Shown: piece after piece, positions 7,055 through 8,311 of the stretch | Layout of the letters: each line of letters opens with the position of its first letter | Position numbering within the stretch: the first letter of the stretch is position 1 | Assembly: GCA_002685335.1 (NCBI GenBank) | Contig: NYWY01000024.1 | Location: 1 to 8,311, forward strand | DNA: 8,311 nucleotides | Reading direction: 5' to 3' | DNA from: Planctomycetaceae bacterium | Lineage (GTDB): Bacteria; Planctomycetota; Phycisphaerae; Phycisphaerales; SM1A02 | The notes under the pieces: generated by a model | The model's database searches: none | Told to the model about the DNA's origin: nothing | The model's input: only the letters and a program-made list of their open reading frames with translations | Program-made: the position numbers and the translations under genes

Positions 7055-7978
7055 ATGCGTGCAGGCCTGCTCCCCCCCCGTTTTCTCACGATCTCGCCCC
7101 TGGTCGTCATGAGCCTCGTTTTCGAGGTCCCGGCAGAATCTCCCTTTGCGACCGAAGTGATCGATTTTCAGCCTGGTCGAGGCGGAGTTCCTGGCTACGA
7201 CCTCCCCGCTGCGGCCCTCGGAACGCCGACCCGGATGACGGGCGGCGACTTTCTCCCGGAAGCGATCACTCCGTTTCAACCGGCCTGGCTGCCTCAGGAG
7301 ATCGTCTCTCTAGGGATTGGCGGTTCGATCACCCTCGCCTTCGATCATGACGTCCTCGACGACCCGAGCAATCCTTTTGGCATCGACCTTCTGATCTTCG
7401 GTAACGCGTTCTGCACCGATCCCGCCTATCCCGCCGCGGTCTGTGGCGGTTTCTATGCCGAAGGCGGTCAGGTGGAGGTGAGCTTCGACGGGATCGACTG
7501 GCGAATCGTTCCCGATCTCGCCGCGGATGGTGCCTTTCCCACCGTCGGCTGGCTCGATACCGGTCCCTACGACACGGTGCCTGGATCGAAGCCGACGGAT
7601 TTCACCCGTCCGGTCGACCCGGCCCTCGAGTCGAATCTCCAGGGACTCGACTTCGACGCCATCATGGTGGGGTACGACGGCGCCGGCGGGGGTACCGGCA
7701 TCGACCTGGCCATCGTGGGTCTGCCAGCCGTACGATTCGTCCGCATCTCCAACGACGGCCTGGGATTCACCCCGGAGATCGATGCGATCGCTGACGTCTC
7801 ACCCGCACGATCGAACCCACAGGATCCGGATCTCGATGGAAACGGCACCGTCGGCGGTGGCGACCTCGGCCTGATGCTCGTCGCCTGGGGAACCACCGGC
7901 CCTCTCGGAGATCTCAATGACGACGGGCTCGTCAGCGGTCCCGACCTGGGCCTGCTGCTGGTGGCGTGGGACGGATGA
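7055..7978 (+). CDS. Secreted beta-rich surface protein with dockerin-like C-terminal repeats, under B12 riboswitch control
   Basis: 307 residues from the ATG at 7055, the first start after the riboswitch. Seen: a signal peptide (basic start, hydrophobic LTISPLVVMSLVF, about 11-23, small residues near 27-29). A beta-rich domain (about 33-250) follows with many Asp/Gly turns; it includes GGSITLAFDHDV (89-100), PFGIDLLIFGNAF (107-119) and VEVSFDGIDWRIVPD (140-154). C120 and C130 could form a disulfide. The tail has two dockerin type I-like calcium loops, DLDGNGTVGGGDLGLMLVAW (259-278) and DLNDDGLVSGPDLGLLLVAW (286-305), with Asp/Asn at the alternating ligand positions. Such tails are common on secreted planctomycete proteins. 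The stop overlaps the next start (ATGA). I infer a role in the B12 response at the cell surface, perhaps ligand capture. The beta domain resembles proteins annotated only as 'cell surface protein'. Confidence 0.88.
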   Translation: MRAGLLPPRFLTISPLVVMSLVFEVPAESPFATEVIDFQPGRGGVPGYDLPAAALGTPTRMTGGDFLPEAITPFQPAWLPQEIVSLGIGGSITLAFDHDVLDDPSNPFGIDLLIFGNAFCTDPAYPAAVCGGFYAEGGQVEVSFDGIDWRIVPDLAADGAFPTVGWLDTGPYDTVPGSKPTDFTRPVDPALESNLQGLDFDAIMVGYDGAGGGTGIDLAIVGLPAVRFVRISNDGLGFTPEIDAIADVSPARSNPQDPDLDGNGTVGGGDLGLMLVAWGTTGPLGDLNDDGLVSGPDLGLLLVAWDG

Positions 7979-8311
7979 TCAGTACACCTCCTCTCCATCG
8001 CCGCGGCATGACCATCGTGGAAGTGATGACCACGATGGGAATCATCATCATCCTCGCAAGCCTCGTCGCGACCGCCGCCGGTGTGGCCCGAGATTTTTCT
8101 CGGAGCACCGTCTGCCACGCCAACCTCCGGCAATTGCACCTGGCCGCGGAAACCTACCACGCGACCAGCAATGGATACCCCGCCGCCATCCTCTTCTTCC
8201 TCGACAACGGCGGGGTCCGCACCACATCCTGGGATTTCGATCACCGAGGCGACGGCACGATCGAACCGGGCCCGATCTGGAATTATCTCGACGGACCCGA
8301 GTCCGTCTTCC
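7975..8311 (+). CDS. Prepilin-like protein (type II secretion / type IV pilus pseudopilin), C-terminus cut by window edge
   Basis: 112 codons are visible from the ATG at 7975, open to the right edge. The ATG overlaps the stop of the preceding gene by four bases, so both are on one B12-riboswitch-controlled transcript. Seen: a class III signal peptide with basic HRRG (8-11) before the prepilin peptidase site, then MTIVEVMTTMGIIIILASLV, with the conserved Glu at position +5 (E16) of the mature protein and a long hydrophobic helix to about residue 36. After it come CHANLRQLHLAAETYHATSNGYP (shown in part here: NLRQLHLAAETYHA, 50-63), the usual stem region of planctomycete prepilins and GspG-like proteins. 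The globular part is only partly visible (WDFDHRGDG, 86-94). It would be processed by a prepilin peptidase and assembled in a pseudopilus. It could be a major or minor pseudopilin; the missing C-terminus would decide. Confidence 0.85.
   Translation, partial: MISTPPLHRRGMTIVEVMTTMGIIIILASLVATAAGVARDFSRSTVCHANLRQLHLAAETYHATSNGYPAAILFFLDNGGVRTTSWDFDHRGDGTIEPGPIWNYLDGPESVF

Noticed and set aside
6856..7350. Plus-strand ORF of 164 codons starting inside the riboswitch
   Set aside because: It overlaps the aptamer and then runs out of frame through the signal-peptide gene at 7055, with an Arg/Ser/Pro-rich product typical of a shadow frame.
1..8311. CRISPR array, insertion sequence, phage or defence genes
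   Set aside because: No spaced direct repeats, transposase motifs, terminal inverted repeats or integrase-like genes were seen.

Overview
The window is high-GC DNA with strong G/C preference at third codon positions. It most likely comes from a Planctomycetota bacterium of the Phycisphaerae type. Three things point that way: a secreted protein ending in paired dockerin-like calcium loops with an 'LGLMLVAWG' style ending, a planctomycete-style prepilin gene, and a large exported HEAT-like repeat protein. This placement is inference from protein style; no marker gene is present.

Left part (1-3849): a divergent L-fucose locus. On the minus strand, running off the left edge, is a nearly complete bifunctional L-fucokinase / GDP-L-fucose pyrophosphorylase (Fkp type, 906 codons visible). 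Across an 80-base gap, on the plus strand, is a short protein of the RhaM (L-rhamnose mutarotase) family, of the subtype best read as L-fucose mutarotase. Its stop codon overlaps the start of a two-membrane-segment protein of unknown function. The mutarotase would supply the fucose anomer that Fkp phosphorylates and then converts to GDP-fucose, so the two divergent genes form a coherent salvage route.

Middle part (3850-6400): a short stretch without a gene, a strong GC-rich hairpin, and a tRNA-Thr(CGU) on the minus strand. Next is a 735-residue exported protein, also on the minus strand, that combines helical HEAT-like repeats with a degenerate response-regulator receiver-like domain that has lost its phosphoacceptor.

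Right part (6401-8311): a 654-base intergenic region holds a minus-strand promoter candidate for the 735-residue protein. It also holds a plus-strand cobalamin (B12) riboswitch with recognisable conserved boxes and downstream hairpins that lie next to the start codon of the following gene. The riboswitch precedes a secreted beta-rich protein with a dockerin-like tail. That gene overlaps by four bases (ATGA) a type II/IV prepilin-like gene cut by the right edge. A B12-controlled operon of a secreted surface protein plus a pseudopilin is the most interesting object here. It suggests an envelope system deployed when B12 is scarce, perhaps for B12 capture or uptake; that function is inference.
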